From Marinobacter halodurans (lineage in GTDB: Bacteria; Pseudomonadota; Gammaproteobacteria; Pseudomonadales; Oleiphilaceae): a DNA stretch of 57,592 nt. The notes under the pieces are model-generated. The model was not told the DNA's origin. It saw only the letters and a program-made list of their open reading frames with translations, and did not search any database. Location of the stretch: contig NZ_SJDL01000035.1 of assembly GCF_004327985.1 (NCBI RefSeq), positions 1 to 57,592 of the forward strand, given 5' to 3'. A program made the translations under genes and the position numbers. Below are positions 45,301 through 54,266 of this stretch, piece by piece. The stretch's first letter is position 1. Each line of letters opens with the position of its first letter.

Positions 45301-47428
45301 ACAAATCGATCTGTATAAGAACGTGCTAGGGAACGCTGGTAATGAATTGATCCGTGAATTCAATGCCTTCAATGGTGAATGGCTACTTAAGCTGATTACT
45401 GATCAGTCTAAAGAGAAGACCGCCAAGGAAGGGATCATTGGAGCTTACAAGGTTGTTAGCACAATGCTCGCCCAGTCAGACATCACTTGGGTTCCAATAT
45501 CGGTCGCAGAGATGATTCGCGTAGCCGGCAATATTGGTCTCGCGATGTCGGATAGTGATTTTTCCCGCCACAATAAAAACATTCGCAAGGGTGCTATTTC
45601 TGATGACATCTTGTTCGCAGGATTCAAGGATGATTGTTTATATCTCCTACCTGTCGAGGTGAAGGCAGGCGGCCGCCCAGATTTCGCTAAAGCTAGGGAA
45701 CAGGCATTAGAGCTAAAGCAGTACATGGGAAAGAATCTACTTGGACCAACCCCCGACACACTTGAAGCCAAGCTCTACCGAGGTTTATTTGTCCGCCAAG
45801 TCTTGCTTCAAATTGAGAAATACGAGCTCTATGAGGTATTCGAAACTGACCATTTTTCAGGTCTTTTGAGTAACCGGGAGGCATGGCTTGAAGGCAACTA
45901 TCGTATCGGCGAGCTCCCTGACGATTACCCTAAAGCCTTGGTTGTTGCACATATAAACAATGAATCTTGCTTTGAGGAGAAGTACGACCTCAAAGACGGT
46001 GTGTTGGAGGCAGAAATACCAATGGGGCTGCTCGATGAGCTTGTGAGGACCCCTTACAAAAAACTTAGAAAGAAAATCGACAACGGCTCATTCCTTCACG
46101 TGCCCAAAGAGTATTTTCTGCAGTCATTCACTGAGCAAGTGCCTGCAGACATAGAAGAGGATGCAGCGAAGAAGCCTGCCCTCAATAAGACGGAAACGGT
46201 TATGTATCCGTTTTCAAAACATGATAGCGGTGTCTTCCCCGCTGCGGCTGATGATACTTCAGAAGAGGGGGGCGGAAATTTCGAACCTGCGGTAACTGGC
46301 GAGCCGCTCAAGGTCGAGTTTGGCAAGGATGTTCAAAGCGGTGAGGTAGTCTATTGGGAGCCTACGAATACCGAAAAGCTCTTCAATACGAATACCGGAA
46401 TTATTGGCACGATGGGCACAGGGAAGACCCAATTCACCAAATCACTGATTACTCAGCTTGTTCGAAATCAAAATCATAACGTTGACGGAGCCCCAATAGG
46501 GATACTGATCTTCGATTACAAGGCTGACTACGTTAAAGACGATTTTGTTCAGGCCACTGATGCCCAGGTTTTCGAACTTGACTGCTTGCCTTTCAACCCG
46601 TTCGCCTTGTTTGGAGACAAGAAAAAGCTACCGGTGCATGTTGCTGGTCAGTTCATTTCGTCGATGACAAAGTCTTATAACCTTGGCGTAAAGCAGCAAA
46701 GTAAATTGCGCACGGTGATCCGGAACGCCTATGAAGCTGCGGGAATTTATTCAAATGATGAAAGCACTTGGAGTAGGCCTGCCCCAACATTGGAAGATGT
46801 GTGGTCGACATTCCAGGAGCAGGAGAGAATTGACCATGACTCCCTTTATGCGGCTCTGGAAGTGTTGTCAGCGTATGAAATCTTCGAGCCAGACACGAGT
46901 AAAACGCAGTCGCTATATGACCTGATAGATGGCGTTACAGTCATCAACCTTTCTGGCTATGATCGCACGATCCAAAACCTCGTTGTCGCTCTGACCTTAG
47001 ATCTTTTCTACACCCAGATGCATCAGCAAGGTAGCTCCAAGCTTGACGGTAACTATCGTCAGATCTCCAAAATGATTTTGGTAGACGAAGCCGATAACTT
47101 TATGTCTCAGGACTTCGAAAGCTTAAAGAAAGTTCTCAAAGAGGGACGAGAGTTTGGAGTCGGGACTATCCTTTCAACACAGGAATTAACCCACTTTAAA
47201 ACTGGCGACAATGACTACTCAACTCTTATCCTCTCATGGGTGATTCACCAGGTCGCCAACATTAGATCACAGGAAATTAAGGCCATCTTCAATACTCAGA
47301 GCAAGCAGGATGAAGAGTATTTTATGGGGCAGATTCGTAGGCTAACTAAGCATCACAGCCTATGCGTGGATGGAAAGAAGAAGGTCGTCAAGGTGAAAGA
47401 TTTGGCATTCTGGGAGTTAGAACAGTGA
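42308..47428 (+). CDS. dptH: DNA phosphorothioation-dependent restriction protein DptH
   Basis: A 1706-residue protein, the large subunit of the DptFGH restriction complex. The N-terminal 1,300 residues carry no motif I can name with certainty. The C-terminal part is a HerA/FtsK-like motor ATPase, with IGTMGTGKTQFTK (Walker A, about residue 1367), ILIFDYKADY and MILVDEADNF (Walker B, about 1588), and LSTQELTHF as a later sensor. It would translocate on or unwind unmodified DNA and trigger damage. ATG 42308 is chosen; an ATG nine bases earlier is possible. Its stop overlaps a GTG that starts the next gene. Confidence 0.92.
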   Translation: MSGKHFEAFLVKNLRDWLQERIEAGARYQFKSPDPENTRGLVSELLENRDGVLEVQGQELSYLSVNGCRLLVSGHLEQPDVDSGCYTENYISSLRDEVAAQEVPFESCALLIIHNSLLDTLINSAFDLGQGKAVWSPRQTKKKLDELISDDMSSQVASRCLLEHQVRVINEEGSSVFGFRHLHDAVIDGDLRFQELGLFNDPQVLSNSNEKQVARRLEANRQLREEIEFAVEHFPNELEDRLTKFGSKFIQKHFGENPEVSWKDLNYGDFRAEEDRQKNLTLDYEGLTVNGCEVDVRDKKETAAGRRDKHLIVEVPADQELFNFKISFVGQRLERRELALLPKSMSELIDIDFSSRGEKSTFTISGVAGVEPRFFSLRLNRDSANEKYSFHCMIIREGTFHLSAFDNRFLIDYRRKALVLQADQHVLELNPDLTSSVELKDSGQTIATTEFGKVDFTQLYDESDEVSFTLTNGEAELKILVEGEPSKETLKLPVIFDTNRFARLFKNDEFNGIYKPGKETVVFDNQESEPLFLRKWLLQAESALVNEGCVEWDNDLKKGIPSSGLELADSALYEAYSALIGYFQKHKTLPSLASWGPELVALGKEYVHACIDYLEQIPTGKSLSYSERLVIRLGFVTLNEKRFLSPFHPLVMSYYLKLVEEIVLDGEARSFRQLPEVTKSRLNPRGLIPHLFDKENQYNYTQAVPENPFWLEIVPHQETSFDFVTNLVKHKIEEFTSTFNQLFLQVDDAPLLINSVNNAENTELFQGLVSYYQAHLQDGLHIHVNLYDQELIETEFDKFAEMGMYEEIKDSYRLDKGAARRNADAVIDLLRTRLTFSKFRHENVEKQAYAHLTFFKNDQKVEAVDNSISDHLSGIACGGLLSGESSRSEGDRYFTAFGLSGVDYDDIPHLKLAKMIGTLWRPSQSKNDVYHDHSAISLAVSQEFMALLERSYDSSLWTTIIDPKVTLKFFQAKTGVILIHYSDQYTSSSGYDAITVTKQIDLYKNVLGNAGNELIREFNAFNGEWLLKLITDQSKEKTAKEGIIGAYKVVSTMLAQSDITWVPISVAEMIRVAGNIGLAMSDSDFSRHNKNIRKGAISDDILFAGFKDDCLYLLPVEVKAGGRPDFAKAREQALELKQYMGKNLLGPTPDTLEAKLYRGLFVRQVLLQIEKYELYEVFETDHFSGLLSNREAWLEGNYRIGELPDDYPKALVVAHINNESCFEEKYDLKDGVLEAEIPMGLLDELVRTPYKKLRKKIDNGSFLHVPKEYFLQSFTEQVPADIEEDAAKKPALNKTETVMYPFSKHDSGVFPAAADDTSEEGGGNFEPAVTGEPLKVEFGKDVQSGEVVYWEPTNTEKLFNTNTGIIGTMGTGKTQFTKSLITQLVRNQNHNVDGAPIGILIFDYKADYVKDDFVQATDAQVFELDCLPFNPFALFGDKKKLPVHVAGQFISSMTKSYNLGVKQQSKLRTVIRNAYEAAGIYSNDESTWSRPAPTLEDVWSTFQEQERIDHDSLYAALEVLSAYEIFEPDTSKTQSLYDLIDGVTVINLSGYDRTIQNLVVALTLDLFYTQMHQQGSSKLDGNYRQISKMILVDEADNFMSQDFESLKKVLKEGREFGVGTILSTQELTHFKTGDNDYSTLILSWVIHQVANIRSQEIKAIFNTQSKQDEEYFMGQIRRLTKHHSLCVDGKKKVVKVKDLAFWELEQ

Positions 47429-48003
47429 GCAGGCGTGCGAGAATGGCAAAAAAATACGATCGGTTTATACAAAACGGCCATACACAAACCTCGATAGCTT
47501 GTTTTTGGATGCTTCTCGGTTCTTTTTTACCGATTATAGTGGATTCTGCCATCAAAAGTTGGGCTCTGCCCATGGGTTATTCTGATGCTTTTTGGGGGAA
47601 CCTAAAGGGCGGAGAAGTGTTTATTCTGACAACTGCAATGATAACGCCATTTTTTCTTCTACTACTAAAGAAAGTCGCAGGCCAAGTTAAAGTCCAGTTT
47701 AGATTTTTTTCTTTTGTTTTTATTTTTTCGCTATTTTCTTTGATTGGCGGTCTTCTTAGCTTTTCATATTTTAGGATTGGTGAAATTGTTAAATCCGGTC
47801 AGGTTGAGTTAGGGAAAGGAGCTGAAGAATATCTTTATGGGCTTTTTGGGTATGACCTAAGTTGGTTTGGAGTATTTATATATTTGGTTTCTCTCATTGT
47901 TTGGTATTACGCATCATACCACGATAGATATCCTGGTGAGTCGTATAACGAGGCTGTTTCTTCCAGTCAAAAGAATCTAAATGATAAAGTGTTTTCTAAA
48001 TAG
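47425..48003 (+). CDS. Four-helix membrane protein appended to the restriction operon
   Basis: A 192-residue protein of no family I recognise. Four hydrophobic segments are predicted at residues about 22-43, 64-82, 92-114 and 146-164. The N-terminus is basic (RRARMAKKYDR) and about 28 polar residues end the protein, so both ends probably face the cytoplasm. The GTG at 47425 overlaps the dptH stop (GTGA), the same coupling as dptF-dptG; ATG 47443 is an alternative without that overlap. Codon use is more A/T-rich than in dptFGH. It is not a standard Dpt component. A membrane-acting effector or an anchor for the complex are both conceivable, without direct support. Confidence 0.72.
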   Translation: MSRRARMAKKYDRFIQNGHTQTSIACFWMLLGSFLPIIVDSAIKSWALPMGYSDAFWGNLKGGEVFILTTAMITPFFLLLLKKVAGQVKVQFRFFSFVFIFSLFSLIGGLLSFSYFRIGEIVKSGQVELGKGAEEYLYGLFGYDLSWFGVFIYLVSLIVWYYASYHDRYPGESYNEAVSSSQKNLNDKVFSK

Positions 48004-48013
48004 AGTTGACAAA

Positions 48014-49162
48014 ATGACGTATTCTGTAACTTTTGATGCAATAAAGGTAAGTCAACCTGTTGGTGATTTTTACTGTGGAGTTATGAAAGCTTCTGATGTT
48101 ACTCGAATCTCGGAGGCCGATGTTAGGAAAATTCAACACGACGATGTTGGTAAATACCTTGGTATCCAGAGAGAGCTAAAGCCGGATAGGGTGAAGAAAA
48201 TTAGTTTTTACATAAAAGGAATCGATGCGACCTTTCCCAGTTCAATAATTCTCTCCATTAATGAAGAAAATGTAAGCTGGGACGAGAGCTCGAAATCTAT
48301 AACTTTAACTTCTAATGAGGGAGAAGACGATAAGATCGCCTCGATACTAGATGGGCAGCATCGACTGGCAGGTTTCAATGAGAGCAACTTCGAGTTTGAG
48401 AATCCAGATGGCTCGACTTCTCCTTTTCAGCTTTTAGTAACTATCTTTGTTGGTGCTGACGTTTCAACACAGGCAGGGATATTTGCAACCGTAAACCTCG
48501 CTCAAACCAAGGTAAACAAAAGCTTGGTATATGACTTGCAAGCATTGGCGGAAGCACGAAGTCCAGAACGAACTTGCCACGATATTGCTGTCATTCTAAA
48601 TGCTGAAGTGAAAAGTCCTTTCTATAGGTCAATAAAAAGGTTAGGTGTGGCCACACCTGGGGTGAAGGGCGAGTTTCTGACTCAAGCAACCTTTGTTGAG
48701 AATGTTGTTAAACTTATATCACCAGATCCAAAGGCTGATAGGGACCACTTTCTGGCGGAATCTAAGTTCTGGAGAAAAAATGAGCTATCACATTTAGATC
48801 GAGCTAGCTTGGAAAAGCATTTTTTTAGGAAGGCGTTCATAAAAGACAAAGATGAGGTTATAGCCTCGAACCTCCTTAATTTTTTTGATGCTGTTAGACA
48901 AAAGTGGCCTATAGCTTGGTCTAAAGGAGAGAAGCGATCCTCTTTAAATAAGGCAATTGGGTTTAACGCCTTAGTTCGTGTTTTTAAGGACCTATATAAG
49001 ATTGAAAATTCCAGCTTCGAGTGGGACAAAGTTATTAGTTGTGAAAGGTTTTTAGATCATTTATCAAAATGCGAACTAGATGATCAGTTCTTTCTGGAAC
49101 TCGATCCCACAAGTCGATCGTCCAAGGTGATCTACGACTCTATAAAAAAATACTATGGTTAG
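48014..49162 (+). CDS. DGQHR-domain protein (second DndB-like protein)
   Basis: A 382-residue protein with the signature ILDGQHRLAGF at residues about 111-121, the motif that names the DGQHR family to which DndB belongs. Later segments such as TVNLAQTKVNKSLVYDL and FYRSIKRLG fit the family too. It starts 11 bp after the membrane protein gene on the same strand, so it belongs to the restriction transcript rather than the modification operon. The sequence differs clearly from the dndB product encoded at 53,097-54,188. DndB is a known repressor of dnd operons, so a regulatory or DNA-sensing role is plausible. It is markedly AT-rich. It converges on dndE with 65 bp between stops. Confidence 0.85.
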   Translation: MTYSVTFDAIKVSQPVGDFYCGVMKASDVTRISEADVRKIQHDDVGKYLGIQRELKPDRVKKISFYIKGIDATFPSSIILSINEENVSWDESSKSITLTSNEGEDDKIASILDGQHRLAGFNESNFEFENPDGSTSPFQLLVTIFVGADVSTQAGIFATVNLAQTKVNKSLVYDLQALAEARSPERTCHDIAVILNAEVKSPFYRSIKRLGVATPGVKGEFLTQATFVENVVKLISPDPKADRDHFLAESKFWRKNELSHLDRASLEKHFFRKAFIKDKDEVIASNLLNFFDAVRQKWPIAWSKGEKRSSLNKAIGFNALVRVFKDLYKIENSSFEWDKVISCERFLDHLSKCELDDQFFLELDPTSRSSKVIYDSIKKYYG

Positions 49163-49227
49163 AAGTGTCGTATGAGTCGCTGTTTGGTTTTGGCCTTGCA
49201 ATACAAAACCTGGAGGAGTCTGAGAGG

Positions 49228-49584
49228 CTATGAAGAAAAGGCAGTTCGCAAGTCTGAAAGTTTCTTGACGTGCCCCATTTTATGCAGACCGCTATCGATT
49301 AAGGATCGTATGATGCTTTGATAATCGGCCTCGACCTTTTGTTCGGAGCAGAATTGCTGGATTAATACTTCATATGCCTTTTCTTGATCACCAAAAAGCA
49401 CGTCGCGGTTGATGACATGAATTTGGTCGGGTTTGCTCTTATTGATTGTTGCAGTATGTGTATCGCGCAGTGCAAGTGAAATAGCTGCGCGTGCCAGCAC
49501 ATTAGGAGTCAGGCGCGTTTTTGTTTGCAAGAACTGAAGCCTATCCCAGGTCTTTTTACTCAACTGAATGCGGGTGGGAAACAT
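49228..49584 (-). CDS. dndE: DNA sulfur modification protein DndE
   Basis: A 118-residue protein matching DndE in size, place and sequence (RIQLSKKTWDRLQFLQTKTRLTPNVLARAAISLAL, seen here as RIQLSKKTWDRL and TRLTPNVLARAA). DndE is an essential small partner of DndCD in phosphorothioate insertion and is thought to bind nicked DNA. A longer in-frame version would begin inside dndD; ATG 49584 lies one base after the dndD stop and gives the usual length. It is the last gene of the modification operon. Confidence 0.92.
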   Translation of the reverse strand: MFPTRIQLSKKTWDRLQFLQTKTRLTPNVLARAAISLALRDTHTATINKSKPDQIHVINRDVLFGDQEKAYEVLIQQFCSEQKVEADYQSIIRSLIDSGLHKMGHVKKLSDLRTAFSS

Positions 49585-49585
49585 C

Positions 49586-51580
49586 TCAGCTGGCCTCCTT
49601 TTGGTGCCAAAAATAACCCTCACGGACGCGAGTCGCTCCGGCTTTTGAATCATATTCGAGCTTATAGGCCCGGGATATGTCGGGTGAGAGATCAGAATAG
49701 AATGATTCATCCACCTCAGTGTCTGTAGAGAGCACAATCATCTGGTGACTTGCGATAGGGAAATAGCCTTCTATCAGCTTGGTTCTGTGCTCAGAATCCA
49801 GTCTCCCTAACGGAGTATCGACGATCATAGGCAGCTGGCGTCCGGAGGTTTTTGCAAGTGCCTCAAGAACAGCAATTGCGAATATCTGTTTTTCACCAGC
49901 TGAAAGCTCGTCTTTCGCTATCGTCCGCCCGTTACCAGTCAATAGTTCTACGTGGAAGGTCTTGGGGTTGATCTGAATTTGTAGATCCATGTCCTCTTTA
50001 CGAGCAAGTTTGGCAAAGCACTCGGTGAACTGGACTTCAAGGTCTCGAACCTTGGCGGTCGCTGTCTGATCGACATAGTCCGCGAGCAAGCCATTGGCGT
50101 TGTTGACGTAGTCGATAACTCTCTTTTGGTCGCTCAGCTTCGCAGCAGTTTCGTACAGTCGGTCAAGCCGGCGGGCTATTTCGACGGCTTCATTAGCTGC
50201 GTCTTTTCCTTTCGCCCGCGCTGACTCGATTTCAGCATCTAACCTGCCAAGTTTTTGCTGTAGCTGCTGCAAGTTTTCGAAATCAGAGGCAATCAATGAA
50301 TCGTCCGGAGCGCGGGCCAGAGAGGCTCCAATTTCATCGAGTTCCGCTTCGATGCGCTCCAGAGCATCAAACAACTTAATCACATCCTGCCGTTGTCTTC
50401 TGGCATCCTCGAATGCTGAGTATATTTTCCCTGCTTGAGAGGGCGTTAAGTCGTGAACCAAAGTCTGGGATTCGAGGTCTTGATGGGAGTTGCCCAGTTT
50501 ATCCATCTCAGCGAGCACGATAGCCAAAGAATCGGGTGCCAGCTTTGAATCGAGAGCGCCTTCCAGGTGTGTTCGGTATCCGTTGTGGATTCTGTATTCC
50601 TGCAAAAGCCCCTGAAGCTGGAGGTCTTGCTCAATCTGTTCTTTAGTTCTTCGGCAAAAGTCTTCTGCCAAGGCAATGGGTGCCGCGTCGGATATAAGGC
50701 CATTAATTTCGGATGTTAAGCTATCTCGCTCGCTATGGAGCTGACTCAGCTTGCCTTCGAGCTGAGCCCGGGATGTGGAGAAATGTCCCCCTCGATCATC
50801 GATATCTTTCTGGAGCCTTTTCGCGCGCTCTTGTAACTCAGCGCGCTGAGCGAGGATGGTTGAGATGTCTTGGCGGATGATCTCAGCTTGTTTCCGGCAG
50901 TGCATCAGTTTGGTCTGCTCAGCGTCGATTTGTGCCTGCATTTCCTGAGCGGACGATCGCTTGGCCAGATTCCGGTTAAGAACGGTTAGATCGCCGGAGA
51001 GCCGTTCAACGACGTCGAGCCCCAGTAATTTCTTGATAGATTGTTCGAGGGCTATTCCTCCGGAATCATCAGCTAGTTGGGCGATTTTCTCACCGTCAAA
51101 AAAGAATAAGTCGGATACACCTGCAGGTATCAGTTCATTCAGAAAGTTCTGAGCTTGCTCGTAGCTCAAACCTTTAATAGGCGTATCATTCTCCAAGACA
51201 GTGAGTGTTTCCTTAACGCCTTTGCCCTTTCGTTCCCATTCACGCTTAACGTGGTACTGGCTTTCCGTTCCGAGCTTTGCGTAAGTGAATTTGAGCTCAA
51301 CAGACGAAGAGTTGGCGGAACGACCAGTCTCTCTTGAGTGATGTATGGCGTCGAGCAGAAACTCATCATAGCGCTTTTGGGAAACTGCACTGCCCAGACA
51401 CAAACGTCCGTAGAGCGCCAACCTTACGCCCAAAAGGATGCTTGTTTTACCCGCGCCATTTAAACCGCCAAAAAGAATGATGGGCCGTGTTTTGCCCTCA
51501 CGCTTTTCGGGGGTGAGGTTGAAGGAGTTTTTCCCTTGGTAGACTCGAAAGTCGGTAAGCGTAAGCTCTTTAATAAGCAT
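49586..51580 (-). CDS. dndD: DNA sulfur modification protein DndD
   Basis: A 664-residue SMC/RecN-like ATPase. Walker A is FGGLNGAGKTS (residues 37-47), followed by long coiled-coil stretches (about 195-520), the ABC signature LSAGEKQIFA near 558 and Walker B MIVDTPLGRLD near 585. DndD is thought to provide nicking or conformational energy while DndC delivers sulfur. Its start codon overlaps the dndC stop by one base. Length is normal. Confidence 0.95.
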   Translation of the reverse strand: MLIKELTLTDFRVYQGKNSFNLTPEKREGKTRPIILFGGLNGAGKTSILLGVRLALYGRLCLGSAVSQKRYDEFLLDAIHHSRETGRSANSSSVELKFTYAKLGTESQYHVKREWERKGKGVKETLTVLENDTPIKGLSYEQAQNFLNELIPAGVSDLFFFDGEKIAQLADDSGGIALEQSIKKLLGLDVVERLSGDLTVLNRNLAKRSSAQEMQAQIDAEQTKLMHCRKQAEIIRQDISTILAQRAELQERAKRLQKDIDDRGGHFSTSRAQLEGKLSQLHSERDSLTSEINGLISDAAPIALAEDFCRRTKEQIEQDLQLQGLLQEYRIHNGYRTHLEGALDSKLAPDSLAIVLAEMDKLGNSHQDLESQTLVHDLTPSQAGKIYSAFEDARRQRQDVIKLFDALERIEAELDEIGASLARAPDDSLIASDFENLQQLQQKLGRLDAEIESARAKGKDAANEAVEIARRLDRLYETAAKLSDQKRVIDYVNNANGLLADYVDQTATAKVRDLEVQFTECFAKLARKEDMDLQIQINPKTFHVELLTGNGRTIAKDELSAGEKQIFAIAVLEALAKTSGRQLPMIVDTPLGRLDSEHRTKLIEGYFPIASHQMIVLSTDTEVDESFYSDLSPDISRAYKLEYDSKAGATRVREGYFWHQKEAS

Positions 51581-53100
51581 TAGTTCAAAAACTCTGAAAA
51601 TTCGTCTTTCACTTCCTCAACGTACGATTTGCCTCGCTTACGAAAGGAATGGTTGCGCTCATTGATCGCGTCGAGATCCTCCCAATCTCTTTGGAGGATA
51701 CTCTCCAGGCTGTTCAGTATGCCCCTTCGATTGCCTAGACCCGATACTTGAAGTTCTGCTTCCAGCATCTTGCGAACAAGCGCTGATGGAACACCGTATT
51801 TTTCTGCGAGCCTCTCAAGTGTTTCGGAATCTGCTCGTGTAAATGCGCCAGCATCGTCCTCTACCCAATCAAGGTCCTCTCCATAGACCTCTCGATAAAT
51901 CCGCGGCAGGGAGTCTTCCCAGTCCGGTTCATTTGGGTCGCGTAGCCATTCTCTTCTTATCATGTGTAACTCGGGGCGAGTAATCAGTTCGATAGACTCA
52001 CCACTCTCGTTAATCCCCTTCTCAATAGTGAGCAGTTCACGGAGGAATTCTTGGCGCTTGGACAGCCAATAGGGACCCGGGATATGGCGCACTTCTCGCA
52101 CACTATCATCACTGATGTCGCCCGAGTTGTAAGAGACTCTTCCTGTTCTGCGGCGGAAGTTGCGATACTCTTCAGAGTTTTCTGGTTGGCGGGACATGTA
52201 TAGTTTGTTTCTGAACGCCAACAAAGGCTTCATCCAATTGGCACCCGACTCGATAAGGCCATGCAGCGCTTTATCGTCAGTCACAACGGTGCATGTCCAG
52301 CACCCGAAACGGCTGTTCCCACACGAGGGCGTACTTTTATCGATTACTAGCGGGCACTCGCCTTGGTTCGACCCTTTGTACAATTCGAGCAACTCTTGGT
52401 TTGATCCTCCCCATGGGCATGGGGCACTCATTAGGTACATCCACACTTCGTCTGCGGACCAGCTTTCGATTGGCATATATGTGTAGGCGTTTGGAAGAGA
52501 GCTGTGGCGGCTAAGCGCAGAACCATCGATTTTATGTTTCGCGATAACCTGGGCGCGAGACGCACTCTCTTGGCTGCGAGAGCCTAACACTACAACGGCC
52601 TCACCAAATTTGGCGACCTTATCGAGTATAAACTCGCTTACAGGGTCAATCTTCATTCGTTCCGTGCACCAGCGGAACGTCTGATTTGGCGCAGGATAAC
52701 CACGACCGAGCAAATTCACCCAAAAGGTTTGATCTGTCTTTGGCACAACGCTGTGTGCACTGATCGGTAGGCCTTCTCGGGGTGCCGATTCGTTTATGGT
52801 GTTAATGACCTTCTTGATCATATCGACGACTACAGGCGTTTCTACCAGAGTATCGGATGAGACCACGTAGATGTGCTTTTTGCGTTTTTCTGCAGGCAGT
52901 TGCAGCAGTGCCATATAAATAAGTGATAAAACGCAGGTGGAGTCTTTGCCGCCACTAAAGCCAATGATCCAAGGGCGGTCATCTGAGCAGTATATTGTTT
53001 GTATTTCTCGAACCAGATCCACGAGTGGGCGATTGCCAAGAGAGAACTCTTGAATCATGTTTAAGTGGGTCGGATAGACGAACTGTTCTTGTGCCGTCAT
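51580..53100 (-). CDS. dndC: DNA sulfur modification protein DndC
   Basis: A 506-residue PAPS-reductase-like protein. The PP-loop IIGFSGGKDST is at residues 45-55. Cysteines for an iron-sulfur cluster are visible in CTERMK and in the cluster PSCGNSRFGCWTC (about residues 260-273). DndC hydrolyses ATP and takes sulfur from the desulfurase for insertion into the DNA backbone. It overlaps dndB by ATGA. Length is typical of the family. Confidence 0.95.
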   Translation of the reverse strand: MTAQEQFVYPTHLNMIQEFSLGNRPLVDLVREIQTIYCSDDRPWIIGFSGGKDSTCVLSLIYMALLQLPAEKRKKHIYVVSSDTLVETPVVVDMIKKVINTINESAPREGLPISAHSVVPKTDQTFWVNLLGRGYPAPNQTFRWCTERMKIDPVSEFILDKVAKFGEAVVVLGSRSQESASRAQVIAKHKIDGSALSRHSSLPNAYTYMPIESWSADEVWMYLMSAPCPWGGSNQELLELYKGSNQGECPLVIDKSTPSCGNSRFGCWTCTVVTDDKALHGLIESGANWMKPLLAFRNKLYMSRQPENSEEYRNFRRRTGRVSYNSGDISDDSVREVRHIPGPYWLSKRQEFLRELLTIEKGINESGESIELITRPELHMIRREWLRDPNEPDWEDSLPRIYREVYGEDLDWVEDDAGAFTRADSETLERLAEKYGVPSALVRKMLEAELQVSGLGNRRGILNSLESILQRDWEDLDAINERNHSFRKRGKSYVEEVKDEFSEFLN

Positions 53101-54188
53101 TTCTTGAACGACTCCTCGTATTCCTGCTCCGTGGGTGTAAGCGGAACACTAAGTTGCTGTTTGATGTAGTTGCCGGTTAGAACGACACTGCTTCGAGCTT
53201 TGCTTATGCGACCGTGATGCATTGCACGACCTTCCCAGTCAGCATTTGCGCGTGCCCAGTCGATTTCTTGCAGACCTTTTAGAATCTTGCTCCATTGGGC
53301 TTTAGGCTTGAAAAGTAGGTCTGCGCCAATTTGGCCCATAGCCTGAAGCATGACCCCATGCGCGTGGACGTATTGTTCCCGCAGGTCGCAAGTCGCCACT
53401 TTCTTTTCGAGGGCGAGCTGCCAGTCCCTCATATTCACGGCAACCTCATTCCAAAAATCGATCGCGAGGTCCTGCTCATCCTGCGTGATGGGATCATTTT
53501 TTCCCTTCATAAGCATGGCTTTGGATGCATTCTTGATCGCTGAAAGCGTGAATAGCTTACTGCTTCGATTAGAGATGCTCGATCTCTCCATTTCGGTTAA
53601 TCGCGAAAAGACTTTCACTTCCTTCGCAACATTCCGTGCCAGCTCCGATAGGGCATCGCGATGATCATAGAGAGTGCTTATTGAATCGCTTGGCCGCACT
53701 GCATGCTTGTTCAGATCGGCGAACATCTGTTGACTACGCTTGAGGCCTTCATCGATAAAAAAGAGCACTGGAACGTTGTCATAGCCAAGTTCGGGGTTCT
53801 GTTCGATTGCTTGAACGATTGCTTCACGACGGTGTTGTCCGTCATTGATCAGGATCTTGGCATCCATGGGAATCGAGAGCAGTCCAAGATTTTGGCCAAG
53901 TCCGGTGTCCGTGCTGGGTTCAAATGAGACTTGTCCATCTACTGAGGCGGTAATACCTGAAAGCGTATAGTCTGAGGGATTGTCCACTAGGTAGCTGACA
54001 ATGTCGGGAATTCTGGTTCTGTTAAGGACTCTCTGAGCTCTTAATTCCGGTGGAACTTCCTGGCCATCGAAAATGAAGATTTTCGGTACGAGGCGGAGTG
54101 GACACATGGCGACGTAGCACGGCCGACCAGACTGTATACCCCTGGCTGCGGGGAAGGTATGAGAGAACTCGTCCACGAGGGCCTCCAT
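53097..54188 (-). CDS. dndB: DNA sulfur modification protein DndB (regulator)
   Basis: A 363-residue DGQHR protein with LINDGQHRREAI at residues about 113-124 and FADLNKHAVRPSDS near 165. DndB is a transcriptional repressor of dnd genes in Salmonella and affects how many sites are modified. It is the first gene of dndBCDE, 78 bp after the methyltransferase stop. An inverted repeat 30-50 bp upstream of its start is a candidate operator. Confidence 0.94.
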   Translation of the reverse strand: MEALVDEFSHTFPAARGIQSGRPCYVAMCPLRLVPKIFIFDGQEVPPELRAQRVLNRTRIPDIVSYLVDNPSDYTLSGITASVDGQVSFEPSTDTGLGQNLGLLSIPMDAKILINDGQHRREAIVQAIEQNPELGYDNVPVLFFIDEGLKRSQQMFADLNKHAVRPSDSISTLYDHRDALSELARNVAKEVKVFSRLTEMERSSISNRSSKLFTLSAIKNASKAMLMKGKNDPITQDEQDLAIDFWNEVAVNMRDWQLALEKKVATCDLREQYVHAHGVMLQAMGQIGADLLFKPKAQWSKILKGLQEIDWARANADWEGRAMHHGRISKARSSVVLTGNYIKQQLSVPLTPTEQEYEESFKK

Positions 54189-54217
54189 GCTCGGAAGTGA
54201 AATGTTGATTGGACGTT

Positions 54218-54237
54218 AAGTTATCGAAATTTAACTT
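54218..54237. promoter_or_regulatory. Inverted repeat in the dndB leader, possible operator
   Basis: AAGTTA (54218-54223) and TAACTT (54232-54237) form a perfect six-base dyad around 8 bp, 30-50 bp upstream of the dndB start in a 78-bp gap. Placement fits autorepression by DndB. The arms differ from those of the repeat upstream of dptF. Confidence 0.4.
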
Positions 54238-54266
54238 CCAGATCAATATCCGGACGAGTGGCATTC

